Below, in pieces: positions 1 to 11,300 of a stretch of 64,000 nucleotides of DNA; position 1 is the stretch's first letter; each line of letters starts with the position of its first letter. Made by a program: the position numbers and the translations under genes. Under the pieces are notes generated by a model. It did no database searches. It was not told the origin of the DNA and saw nothing but the letters and a program-made list of their open reading frames with translations. Source of the DNA: Metellina segmentata. Its lineage: Eukaryota > Arthropoda > Arachnida > Araneae > Tetragnathidae. The stretch spans positions 92,813,377-92,877,376 of the forward strand of contig OX375878.1 in assembly GCA_947359465.1 (NCBI GenBank), written 5' to 3'.

Positions 1-2099
1 ATTCCGTTTGCTTTTACTTTTAAATCAAATCGTTTCCTAAAACATTATAAATATTTGAACTCCGTAGCACAACTTGAGTCCCAAAAGGTAGCGCTGAATA
101 ATAAAAAAAAAATGCATAAAAATGATAAAAACGCATTTATTAGTGGAGTTAATTTTTTTGAAGTACGTATTTAATATTCTTTTATTTTCGTATTTTTCAA
201 TATCTTTTAAATCAAACTGAAAACGTTTATATTTTTTATAGTATAATTGAAATTTTCAATGCTTAAATAAATGTACATTTTGTTGACAGAAAAAAAAAAC
301 TACCTCCATTTTGGTTCCTTGTCCATATGGGCATTAAAGTTCTACAAGATAAAGTTACGCTGGTTTCGTGTGTACCCTTTTTGAAAACCTGAATACTACT
401 GTACTTTGTATCCTTAAAGCCCGTGAAAAGTTTTGCAAAAAATAAAGAATTTAAGGCACTGAAAAGGTCGTCAAGAGACCGGGCGTTCATTCACCTACTA
501 GGGAAGAATAAGAATAGGTAACAAAACAGAAGCAAAAAAAATCGTGAAGAGAATCTGCTATAGACATTGAAAAAAATGGGGACACAACAGTCGCAGACTT
601 CCGTGATTCGGTGACGGTTAGAAAGAGAGGGTTGCATTTTTCGTGAACACATTTTCCTTATGGAGTTGCATCTTCCATCTACCACCTGCTTGGCTAACTG
701 GATTTTTATTATTAACATTACTTGCAGTATCGTTTTCTCTCTTTCCTAGGCCTATTTATTTTCCTGTATTGTATCCATCTGCCCTTCTTTCACATTGTGA
801 ACTGTGACGTTTGCATTGCAACTATTTTCATTCTGGTGAAAAGATGTCGAGAATGTTCATGATGTAATTTTCAACTCAATTATAAAGTCAGTTATAACGT
901 CGAAGATTAGGCGAATTGCAATCGTGAACGAATAAAAAAAATATGACACAGAAATAGATTTTTAATCGAACAAAAACAGAACCATGCGAGGAGAATCGAG
1001 AAAGTAAATGGTCTTGAATGTTGAAGTCTTAATTCTAGATAATGGTTTCTTTCTTTAAAACGGTTTACCCAATTCTGTTTATCGATGTAAATCAAACATT
1101 TGTAATTTAAACGAAATTGAGTTGACTTCATGACTTACAACAAACTGGCTGACTGAGTTTAGTTGAATCAAGAAAACATTATCGGTTTAAAAATGCTGAA
1201 GGTTGGATTTCCGTTCTACTACTTGAAAACATTATTGAATATACTTCCGAATTAATCAGACCAGATAGTGCTGGGAATTAAAACGGAATATGAATCAGTC
1301 ATGTTTTATAAAAAGAACTTTAGCAAACAACCTATCGGAACAGCAAATCCAAAATCCTATAAATTGCTTAGAAAGCCGGATGAACTTACCAAAGTATTAA
1401 CTGAATACATGAACTTGCTGTGGAAATTCAACAATGGCTCTTTCTAAAAACCTTCGAAAGAAGGCCGGCTTTTATGCTGGAAGAATCGAATATCTTTCAT
1501 CAAATACATCCAGAGAATTTTTTATGTTCAGGAGTTCTTGTTCACCTACAAAATAAAAGTGTTAGGAATTATAGCTTATTATTGTAGTATAAATTTGTAG
1601 TTAGGGAGAAAAACATGCTTCGGCCCTTATCTTAACCGAAAAAATTATTCGCATTACAAAAAATAAGAGTGAACAGACATGCATTTGTACATCCAAGAGA
1701 TTTAATCTACACGATTAAACACACACGTTATCGAACTTCAGTCTGATTTCTTCAAAACAATTTTTTAATTAAAAACTATAGCTCTTTTAATTTGCCAACT
1801 TTTCCCCGCACATTTTCTAATATTTCTCAGAAGTTGATTAAAAAATCTTAGCTTTAATTAAACGCATTTAATTAATTTTTTAATATTTGCTACTCGTTAA
1901 TACAGAGTTTGTGTTGATTTAAATTAAATAACTTATTCCACAATTTTAAGCACCTGAAAACTTCTTAATACAATACTCAATTTATTGATTTAATATTGCA
2001 ATTTTAAAATAATTGTTGTTATAAAAAGTGATTTTACAACCTATGCCTCATTTTTTAAATGTAGATTCCTTCTAAAGATGGATTAGGTATAGTTGAATT
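1..2099. other. AT-rich intergenic DNA, no gene seen
   Basis: Only short open frames without recognisable motifs occur on either strand. I see no splice-bounded coding blocks, RNA genes or clear repeat termini. Confidence 0.5.
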
Positions 2100-2397
2100 T
2101 ACGTCGCATTGGAGCAACACAAGAGGCTATTGGCAACGTTCCGGGATTAATCCCGAAAGGAAAGATCAGAGGACGAGGATTCTTATAATTTTCAACCACG
2201 GTCAGAAGACGAGGTCAATAACAGATGGCTGGTGCTTCACACTTTCGCACCATACCAACGCGAAGACATTTGAGGTCGCGATACATTTCACGTGCACCAG
2301 CCCCCACATACACTACGATCTTTGGTTAGACCTAGTATCGAACTCACAACCCTATGGTTGCTAGACCACGACTCTACCAACTGGGCTACCCATGTGT
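2100..2397 (-). repeat. tRNA-derived SINE (family SINE1), diverged copy
   Basis: Read on the minus strand, it begins with a tRNA-like head: an A-box-like AGTTGGTAGAG and a B-box-like GTTCGATAC about 40 bases further on. A body follows that is shared with the copies at 48990-49312 and 52318-52635, including the conserved stretch around ttccgggattaatcccgaaa and the end near gagcaacacaagaggctatt. The head differs from the other copies, so it may be a subfamily with another tRNA head. It is old, and I found no flanking duplication. Confidence 0.7.
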
Positions 2398-3128
2398 CTA
2401 AAGAAGCTGTATATATTAACATTTTCAAGGCTTCAGGAGCTTTGCAAACTCTTTTGGAGACACGGAGAAGTATGTATTAAGAAATGAAAAATATACAAAA
2501 TTATACCTAAGATATTTTATTTATTAAATATCCTAGAAACGGAACAAATGAAAAAAAAAGTATCTTAAAGTAAAAAAAAAAAAAAAAAACATTTAGCTTG
2601 ATGACATTGAACACAAATACTCAGAAAGAAAAAAAGGACAAAGCTATTTCAATCAATCAAATATACAGATTTTAATTTTAGAAATTACGCATGTGTTTAA
2701 GGAGTGATTACAGGGTTTGCGAAAATAAGACACACTCATTTATCGATTAAATTTACTTCGTATTTTGATTAATATAAAGGAAATGGTCTTAACCTAAAGT
2801 AAAAAACTGAATTGGCCAACATCCGCAGAGATTAAGGGCCCTCGTATGACAATAATTCGAACCAACTTTAATCCATATTTATTTATACTTCCAAGAATTA
2901 AAATTGTTTTTTGGCTGCTTCAGAGTCGTACACTCGACATTGATTAGCAAACAATTTCATTCAAATATCAATCGATGTTGAAGTAAATATATTTGAGTGG
3001 ATGAATACAGTATATATACAGAGAGAGTATTATCTACTTCAATTCACACCACTTAGATTAATGGTAGTGGTCAAATCGCAATTCTTAAACATAAATATTG
3101 GTATATTCTCTCATATTATCTTTAACTT

Positions 3129-3131
<3 letters not shown>
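2398..3131. other. AT-rich spacer, no gene
   Basis: Contains a run of about 20 A near 2571-2590 and no coding signal that I can support. Confidence 0.4.

Positions 3132-3207
<76 letters not shown>
3132..3207. repeat. (AT)n microsatellite, about 38 units
   Basis: Uninterrupted AT dinucleotides over 76 bases. The Ile-Tyr-repeat frame read across it is not a gene. Confidence 0.95.
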
Positions 3208-3209
<2 letters not shown>

Positions 3210-3794
3210 CCCCCCACCCATACTGATTGAGTTGAGGAACTCCATTGATTTTTCTAGAATCATCCTGCCATTTTAGTTCCTTATAACTAGTGGAATAAAC
3301 ATACCCTGCATTATAGAATCAATAAGTCAAAAAGCTTTCACTAGCAAATAAAAAATTAGTATGTTCATGCATTCGAAGTGAACTGTGCTTTTAATTCTTC
3401 ATACAAATGTTTAAAAAATAGGTTTTGCAATAAAATTAAGTAAGAAATTAAAGGTATTGTTCTTTTAATTATAAGTTCGTCTAAAATAAGATTTAAATCA
3501 TCAATTGTTCATATTTAAAAAATATTTCTGAATTTATATTAGATTTCTATTTTTGATTCTGTCTCTATAGACACCCGCTACTTCCATAAATACACGAGTA
3601 AAAAAGGATTTAATATAATTAAAATTTCTAGAAAATTAGGTCTAGTAAATTAAAAGTTTTAATATAAATTCATTTTTGCATGTAAAAAAAGTATCAACCA
3701 TAACCATGTAGCCTACCAAGGAACAATCTAAAAAATCAAAACATATGTACCGAATTAAAAATTATTTATATCTCTCTATATTAAAAAAAAGTTA

Positions 3795-3818
3795 CCGCCG
3801 CCGCCGCCGCCGCCGCCG
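3795..3818 (+). repeat. (CCG)8 microsatellite in Helitron 5' end
   Basis: Eight perfect CCG units. The same site reads cagccgccgcagg in the copy at 23959, and the inverted copy has cctgctgcag, so the tract expanded inside this copy. Confidence 0.9.
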
Positions 3819-4257
3819 AAGAATTGAAATTTTTGTTGTTTAGCTCCATTCTTAGACGGTTTCCCGAGAAAGTACTGATCGGAAAAATATGAAATTAACA
3901 TGCTTTGTTCTTCATCGTATTCCCTGGATAATTATTAAGATTTTTTTCCGATGCGGCTATTAGTTTAGGTTTTATTAAGTGTTAAAGTTGAAGAAGTGAA
4001 ATTTCTTCCGCGAGTGAGCAAAACATATTCAAAATTTCAGTCTTTAGTCGTGAGTTTTTTTTTAAGAGTACCTCTCAACGTAAATTTTTGCAGCTCGTCG
4101 AGTTTTTTTTTAAATTAAAATTTGGTTCTTGATAATATTTTTTTGAAATTCAGGAAAAATCGGGACATTTTTGTTACTTTTTTTTAAAACTGCCATATCT
4201 ATATCTAATTACTATTAGTTTTTAATTTTTAAAATATAGCAGTATACCTCAGAATAT

Positions 4258-4800
4258 ACTCTTTCTTACGGTACTATTATTTTTGAAATCGGTTAATAAT
4301 TAAATTGGATGCGATCAAAAGTTCGTCATACAAAATTCGGAATCTTTGGATATTTTCGCTACTTATTGTTAAAACCGTTTTGTCTACGGCAAAAGCCATT
4401 ATTTTTTAAATTTGAAAACATCACTGAATACATTACATTACACTCTTTCTTATGGTACAATTATTTTTCAAATTGGTTAATAAATAAAATCGATGCAAAT
4501 AAAAGTGGGTCATACAATTTTCGGAACTTTCAGATCGTAACTTCCGATACAAAACTAAAATGGTCATATCTGTATAGTATTACTGTTAATTTTTAATTTT
4601 AAAAATATTGCAGTATACCTCACAATGTACTCTTTCTTACGGTACAATTATTTTTAAAATTGGTTCATAAATAAATTCGATGCAATCAAAAGTTGGTGAC
4701 ACAAATTTCGTATTTTTCAGTTCGCATAGCTGGTTCCGCAAACAGCAGTGGGTTACACTTTTGACTATCGGGTTTGCCAGATATCAAATTTATCGTAGCA
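4258..4800 (+). repeat. Tandem repeat inside the Helitron, about 185-bp period
   Basis: The motif actctttctta, followed by ggtac and later by the aattcga/ttggatgc and aaaagttg-type blocks, recurs at 4258, 4442 and 4629. Units are diverged. At least two units are visible in reverse in the copy at 46362-47730 (near 47092 and 47277). Confidence 0.75.
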
Positions 4801-5035
4801 ACAATTGCCATAAAAACGATTTCTTTTTATTTGGCGAGGAAAAAGGCTCGCTTTTTTCCCTCTGTTCTCAAGACAGTTTACCGACAAAGTACAATCGTAA
4901 AGTTTTGATATTAACACTGTTTACTTAAAATTGTACAGGGAACAAGATACAGAAGATTTTTACTGATGCGGCTATTAGTTTAGGGTGCATTAAGTGTTAA
5001 AGCAAAAAAAAGTGAAATCAATTGCGAAAGAAGTA

Positions 5036-5323
5036 TTGGTTTGAGAAAGCAAACCAAACGGGATTGCGTAGCAATCCCCGGGGTCGGCGAGCGTAAGCGA
5101 GCAGGGCGCGAAGCCCTCGCTGTGACGTCATGTACCGGAAAGTGAAATCAGCATAATACGAATTATTCAGATAGTTTCACTCTGTGAAAGGAATGTTGGT
5201 TTGCGAAGCAAACCAAATGACATCTGTGAAAGGAGTGTTGGTTTACGAAGCAAACCAAATGGGATTGCGCAGCAATCCCCGGGGGTTGGCGAGCGTAAGC
5301 GAGCAGGGGGCGGAGCCCCCTAG
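5036..5323 (+). repeat. GNA-triloop hairpin array at the Helitron 3' end
   Basis: Short perfect inverted repeats follow each other: ttggtttgc-GAA-gcaaaccaa at 5196-5216 with relatives at 5036 and 5238, gggattgc-GTA-gcaatccc at 5060-5078, gggattgc-GCA-gcaatccc at 5261-5279, and gggggc-GGA-gccccc at 5306-5320. Each has a three-base GNA loop closed by C-G. The ordered module (ttggttt hairpin, ggattgc hairpin, ggcgagcgtaagcgagc, GC-rich hairpin) occurs twice, ending at about 5117 and again at 5321. The last hairpin is the Helitron terminator-like end. Confidence 0.85.
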
Positions 5324-5646
5324 TTCTTTAAAATAAAAAATATTTGTCTTCTACAAAGGAACAGCGATGAATCTACAAAAAAAAAACGATATGATCTTTG
5401 AAATAATTCTTCCTTGCGAATAATTATCTTTTACCAATACCTAACAAAGTAGGTCACGGAACCAATTCTAATCAGATATATACAACAACGAATTTCCTAT
5501 TTTCTTAACTTTTTCGGAGTGGAGTTAGCAAAAGAACACGATCGTGTTTGAGATTCATTTTCTGTCGAGCTAATATAGGTGGCAGTAGTATTTCTGAGGC
5601 GATATACGTGTTTCCTGTGCGTATTTCGAACGTGACGTCATCTGAC

Positions 5647-5916
5647 TTATTCGAAAATAATATCAATCATTCTTCGCCATAAAAAATTCCAAAGAATGAT
5701 TTGGTGTATGATAGTTGATTCGTCAATCCCAAGAAAATTGCCAAAAATTGCAATTAAACGCCAAACGTCACCAAAGCGGATACATTTTAAGGTAACCCCA
5801 ACATGTATCATGTGAGAGCATTTGGCAGCAGAAGTAAAATCTTCGCAAATCCCCCTCTCATGTACTGCACCTTGAATGGGACGAAGCAGTCTAAATATGT
5901 CATGAGGTTCGTGCAT
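5647..5916 (-). pseudogene. Possible PIF/Harbinger transposase relic
   Basis: An 89-codon minus-strand frame contains GDVWRLIAIFGNFLGIDEST. This resembles the helix-turn-helix-like segment of Harbinger nucleases, which have a pattern like LRF.A.G.F....GD..GIS.STI. The upstream part appears to continue in another frame between 5917 and 5995, suggesting a frameshift. No catalytic residues or terminal repeats could be assigned. Nothing around it looks like a host gene. The assignment rests on one motif and is tentative. Confidence 0.35.
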
Positions 5917-5995
5917 TGTCGAATTTTATCGATTGCATTGAACGCTATTTTCTGCAATACTTATCGCTTGCTTATGGGGTGGAATGGCCCCTAAA

Positions 5996-7929
5996 CAAAC
6001 ATTATTGGGAGGGATAAAAGGGTCGAGTTCCTAACTGTTCGCACCCCTGAAATTCATAGGTACTTAAGCGCAATAGGAGTCGTGAATGTCGGTGCAATCC
6101 AACACAGGGCGACTGAGATGTAAACAAGATTTTTCTTGATTAAAAACTACATGCGAAAAACATTAAAGCCACACCGAACTTAAAATTTTAGATTATACAA
6201 ATTTAAATAATTTTACTTTTTTAGAATATGGTGGAATTTCGAGCAGGTAGAACTTTCTCCAGAACCGTATCCAAATTTTAAAAGTAAATTTACTTTTCAA
6301 TAACAATGTACAGAAATTAAATCAAGAAATTACAGGACGAGGTTTTGAAAAGGTTGATGGAAATCTACAAATTTAAAATCGACTCTCTAGTAATTTGCAT
6401 TTTCTTTTAACCTTCTTAAGAAGTTGCGGTATACAAGAAAGAATGCAGCAATTCAACTAAGAAAGATATTCTAGCAGGTGAACACATTTCTTTTCAATCT
6501 AATACATTGAATTGCCAACTAAATTTATTTGAAATAATATTTTCGACAAAGTAAAAAAGTAAAGTTAGGAAATAAGATTTTTTATAACTAATTAAGAATT
6601 TTTTTAATCGGAATTAAATCGTAGCCAAAACAACGAAAAATAAATACGAATTCAAAATGTGAGACATTTTATAAACGAAGATTCAAGCTACAATAGTGGT
6701 AAATCAGTTTTTTGATTAGCAATGGTTAGTGAAATGATTAAATTATCCCTTCTCTTTAGTAAATATTGTTATGAATTGTCAAAAAATAATAATATAATAT
6801 ATAGTAAAAAATATTACTGTATATAAGTTTGTTCCAGTACGCTATTATCATTATATATGTAAATTAATTTTGTTTTTTAATGTAAATATGGGGGGAATTC
6901 ACTTTTACGTACGATCATTCATTTTTTACTTAACAAATTTATGGGTATGTTTGTTCATCGTAAAACAAACAAACCCATTATTCGTCTTTTTGAATTTGTC
7001 TGATCATCACAATTGTTAAGAAAACATAATATACAACATAAATTCAATGTTAAATGTCAACAAACGTGTATAAAGATGTTCACAAAAGTTTATGTAAATT
7101 TTTAATTGTTTTACTTACGATCTAAATTAAGAATGAAAAACTGGGATAAAAAGCACACAAATGAAGAAAAAAATTAAATTGGATTCATTCTATTGAGAAA
7201 CATTTACACAGACTTCTAAAAACCGTAAGCTGTGCGTAAAGGTCATTCACACCGATTTCATAAAACAAACATCGTCGCATGAAATGCCGGTAAAATGTCA
7301 AAAGAATGTGTCAACAGTTCAAACAGAGCATTAAATCATTTATAAAAACCTTTGTTCACTTTTTAAAAATTTATAAAATTTTAAAGAAAATATTTTGATT
7401 GTGCGAAAAAAAAATTTGGAGACGTGATACAGGAAATAAACGGAATCTTACCTGTTATGTATGTTGATATTCCTCTCTTTCACAAATTATGAATGAAATT
7501 TGTAAAGTAATCCAGAGTTTTGAATGTAACGGTGATCTACATCTTTCGAGGATTATTTCCGATGAGTTTGACTAGTTGAAATTCATGTTTTCCATCAGAG
7601 AATTACTTATCTAACTGCTTCAGAGAGCCGTTTCTACTCTTCTATGCTGATCAGTGATCACTGAACTAAAGGTCATTGACACCTAACGGAGCTTACGGTC
7701 ATGGAACTGTTGTATACATAGAGATTATAGGTTTTTAGTACACGGCTATTTTCTTTATATTTCTGCAAAGGATGCAAGGGTCTATGAAGAATGTCCATAT
7801 TCTCATAGATTTCTTAATTTAATTTAAATAATTAGCATTGATTATGTAGAAATGTCATTTAATTTTAAAATAAAAATATAGTGAAATGCAACTTTTGTTA
7901 TAAAAAACAATGAACATTTATTTATTAAT
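5996..7929. other. Intergenic DNA, nothing recognised
   Basis: AT-rich, without supported coding frames on either strand. A small palindromic patch (tgatcagtgatcactga) lies near 7648-7664. Confidence 0.4.
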
Positions 7930-8303
7930 TTCTCTAACAGATGGCGCCACACGTATCTGGTTTCGTAAATAATATTTCGATTTAATATTTGCCTCTTCCG
8001 TTTCCGGTTTACCAAGTGATTTTTATTTTAAAACTAATTTTAAATTATTGTGAATTTTTCTTGCATTATTGCAATTGCTTCAACGTTCTTTCTTGAGGAA
8101 TCTATTACGAGTGTTTCCAGAATGCTTCTCTCGCTGCTGCTTTGAAACTCTTTTAAAAGTTTATTAGTAGAAGAAAACTAGAATGCCAATGTGTTCTGTT
8201 TACTTTCTGCAGCCTTTTAAGCCTACATTGAAAAGGCGGCGTGCTTGAACTAATTTAAATCATCCGAAAAAAATGACGTGTTAATTTCAATTTCTTTATC
8301 AAA
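7930..8303 (+). promoter_or_regulatory. Presumed IPO13 promoter and 5' UTR
   Basis: The region just upstream of the IPO13 start codon. It holds cttccgtttccgg at 7995-8007, which on the minus strand reads as two overlapping ETS-type GGAA sites, common in housekeeping promoters. No TATA box is evident at a useful distance. The start site cannot be fixed from sequence alone. An in-frame TGA at 8274-8276 closes the frame above the ATG. Confidence 0.3.
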
Positions 8304-8348
8304 ATGGAAGATTTAAATAATCAATTCACAGTGGAAAACATTGAGCGA
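8304..8348 (+). CDS. IPO13: IPO13 exon 1 (residues 1-15)
   Basis: Starts at ATG and encodes MEDLNNQFTVENIER, matching the FTVENVE block near the start of vertebrate IPO13. Donor gtaagtg. Phase 0. Confidence 0.93.
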
Positions 8349-11300
8349 GTAAGTGCTTGTTCTCTTTGAATATTACAAACATACACAACATTCAACCATA
8401 ATTTGTTGTTGGTTTATATTTCTATTTTCTTGTCGAAATATGTGCGTTTCTTTTGATTTCACCCGATTTCTTTCCAACTTTCACCATACGTAGCCATATT
8501 TTTCAAATATGAAATACTTTGTTTACAAAACAACTTTTATACACATACCGGCTTACCAGTAAAACACTTTCAGTTTTATAATGTCAAATTCAAGTCCCGA
8601 AAGAAATGTGTCCCCTTTAAATTACCATTTTGTATTTACTAGATTATATTCTTTAGATCATGCGGGTTTTCACTTTCTCTCGAGAGAAAACTTATCCGCT
8701 TGTAGATTTCATTCATAAACCAATATTTATTTTTGATGTTTGTAGAATAGAAGACATGGTTATGGTTTTGGTGTCTTGTCACAAAGCATCAAACTTCTGA
8801 TTAAAGGGAGATTATTCGTCACTTCTAAGTAACTATCCCTGAAAAATTAAAAGCGTTAGAAATTGATACATTGTATTTGAAGAATGTGTAGGTACCCAAA
8901 CATTTACAAACCTGTCTTATTGTTTTCATAAAATAACATTTATTCCAATATTTTTCTTTTCAAATTGAAATCCATAGTTATCGAATTTAAATCTTGCCAA
9001 GATTTATCTATCAATTCGATTTATAACAAAAAAAAAAATTCCAATACGAGCAGAAATTTAAAAACTTTGTTAATTATGTTTTCTTTGGTATAGTCTAAAT
9101 ATTTTATGGTAAGGCATTTTAATAAACTAAAAAGTATGCATGCTTTACTAAATACTATGATATGGCCTAAACCAGGTGCTAATGTAAATATTTTTTTTAT
9201 CCAACTCTGTTTTCATACAGAGGATAAATTTATTATTCCTTGATTGATTCAACTAGCCAGAAAAATTACCTTTATTTTTTATGTATAACACTTATTATTT
9301 TAAATTTTTTGGTCATCTGGTTTATTTAAGCATGGAATTGCCCTTGCACTGCTAAGTATTCGCATTGACATAATTCATAACCAAAGCAAACGAATTGATT
9401 TGCTTTATATTGCCTTGATTATTCAACAACAAAAATGCACACCTCTCATAATCTTGTCTCACAAAATTGCATAAAATTAATCAATCTTTATAATAGATGG
9501 TATAAGTTGAATAGGAAGATTTTTGGATGTTGGAGTTCTGACAGGTGCAGTGACTTTTTTTAAATGTTTTTTACTACTACATTATTAAAGGAATAACTAA
9601 AGTATGTTTAATTTATAAATTTAAGTAATACAGTTCACAACTATTTGTCTTTTAATATGTCCCCTAAAATTTACAATGTGACCATGTATTTTTTAGATGA
9701 ATAATTAATGCCTGTATAACTAAAAAAGAAAATGTTGAGCACCCTACAGATCCTATTTATTAAAAAAAGACAGTGACTAAAGGATGTGTTGATATTGTGT
9801 GTTAAAATTTAAGTTGGGGGATGAATTTGGGAGTTCTAAACAGTGGTGACAGTCTGGTTAAATTATTGTGGGGATCCAAACCCACCAATCGCATAAGATA
9901 ATAATATGTTTGTGAGTAGTTTGAGGACCAATTTATTTGATTTTTTTTTTTTTTTTTAAATATTTTATAACAATATCTGTACATTTGTAATACTTATTCC
10001 TAATCTTCAGGGGTAGGGCCCCAACTGAAAAAAAGTTGGGGACCTCAAGGGATTGTGTTCTAAAGAGTTAAAATGTGTCTGTAATAGCAGCCATTTGTCT
10101 TAAAGAGCAGGAGGAATCAAATATATCCAAGAGCTTTGGTTTTTTGTATTGTTTCTGGCACTAGAATACATATCTTATCAAATTTTACTTTTCAATTGTT
10201 CAATCAAAATGGTTTGGTGCAGTTTGGCTAAATATGGCCTGAAATAGTATTGCCCAGTCAACCTACCTTTTTTATCTAAATTAGTTAAAATTGCTCATAA
10301 ACATTACTAACCCAGAAACTGATTTGAAGCCACTAACTTAATTGTTTTTTCCATATAGCGATTAAATTTTCGTTAAAAAAAACGTTTTCTTTATTTTTCT
10401 AAGGTCCTTAACAATGTAATTTGGTTTTTTCAGACACTTCATCACTTTTACAATGATGTAGAAAGTCAAGCCCAAGCGAATCAATTTCTGATTCACGCTC
10501 AAGTTTCTCCAGAAGCATGGCAGTTCGCATGGCAGCTTTTGCATCCATCCAAGGTACAATTTATAATGATTTGCTTTGCATCACTTGACTTCTCTGTTTA
10601 ACTTGCATTGTTCTGGTTTTCTGTATAGGTTTGTAAAGTGGAAGCAATTTCAATTGTTGTGAAGGCACTTTCAAAATTTTAGTTCAAACATAGAAAGATT
10701 TATAATACATAAAAAAGGGCTACAACCCTGACTTTTGTTCTCAAACTCCATTAGATTAAAGCAGTCTAAGTTGATTCACTGTGCTCCTTGCGTCAGAACA
10801 TTTTATGGGTATTTCATAAAATAAAAAAGATTGATTTAAGAAAAGAACTTATCGCTTTAGAAAAGAACTTATCGCTTACACATTTAGGACTTGATACACT
10901 TGAAGATTCTTGGATTTATGATGGATGATCAGACTTTCAAATCTAGAAACAGAATGTTCCATCCCTAGGATGATAGACCAATGAAAGTAAAAGCTTCAGC
11001 ATATGCTTTGATACTTTTAAATTAGTTAAATAAAATACTTTAAAACATCAGGACAAGTTATTTTGGAAGTACTTTCCGTCATGGTGACACTTTTAAATCC
11101 ATCAGCAAGATTTACATATACAAATCGTATTTCAGCATTAGCATTATCATGCACATATATTTTGCTTTCTGAATTGACTTTTTTCACCTTTTTCTGTAAA
11201 AATTATTTTCCTATTAAGTTCTTTTTTTTTTTTATATATCACTACTTAAATTACTTATATTTTAAACCATTATTCACATTTGTTTTGATTTAAATCCAGT

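Larger units (their letters stand above)
3771..5323 (+). mobile_element. Non-autonomous Helitron, complete copy 1
   Basis: The 5' end reads TCTCTCTATATTA and is preceded by A. The 3' end is a GC-rich hairpin (5305-5321) running into CTAG and followed by T. A 5' TC, a 3' hairpin plus CTRR and insertion between A and T are the known Helitron hallmarks. There are no terminal inverted repeats and no Rep/helicase frame, so it depends on a relative elsewhere. It carries a (CCG)8 tract, three tandem units of about 185 bp and a hairpin array. An inverted relative lies at 46362-47730 and a 5' fragment at 23959-24170; all share the block gatgcggctattagtttagg. Confidence 0.8.

Noticed and set aside
3001..3276. 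91-codon frame with long Ile-Tyr run
   Set aside because: It is the translation of the (AT)n microsatellite and has no domain.
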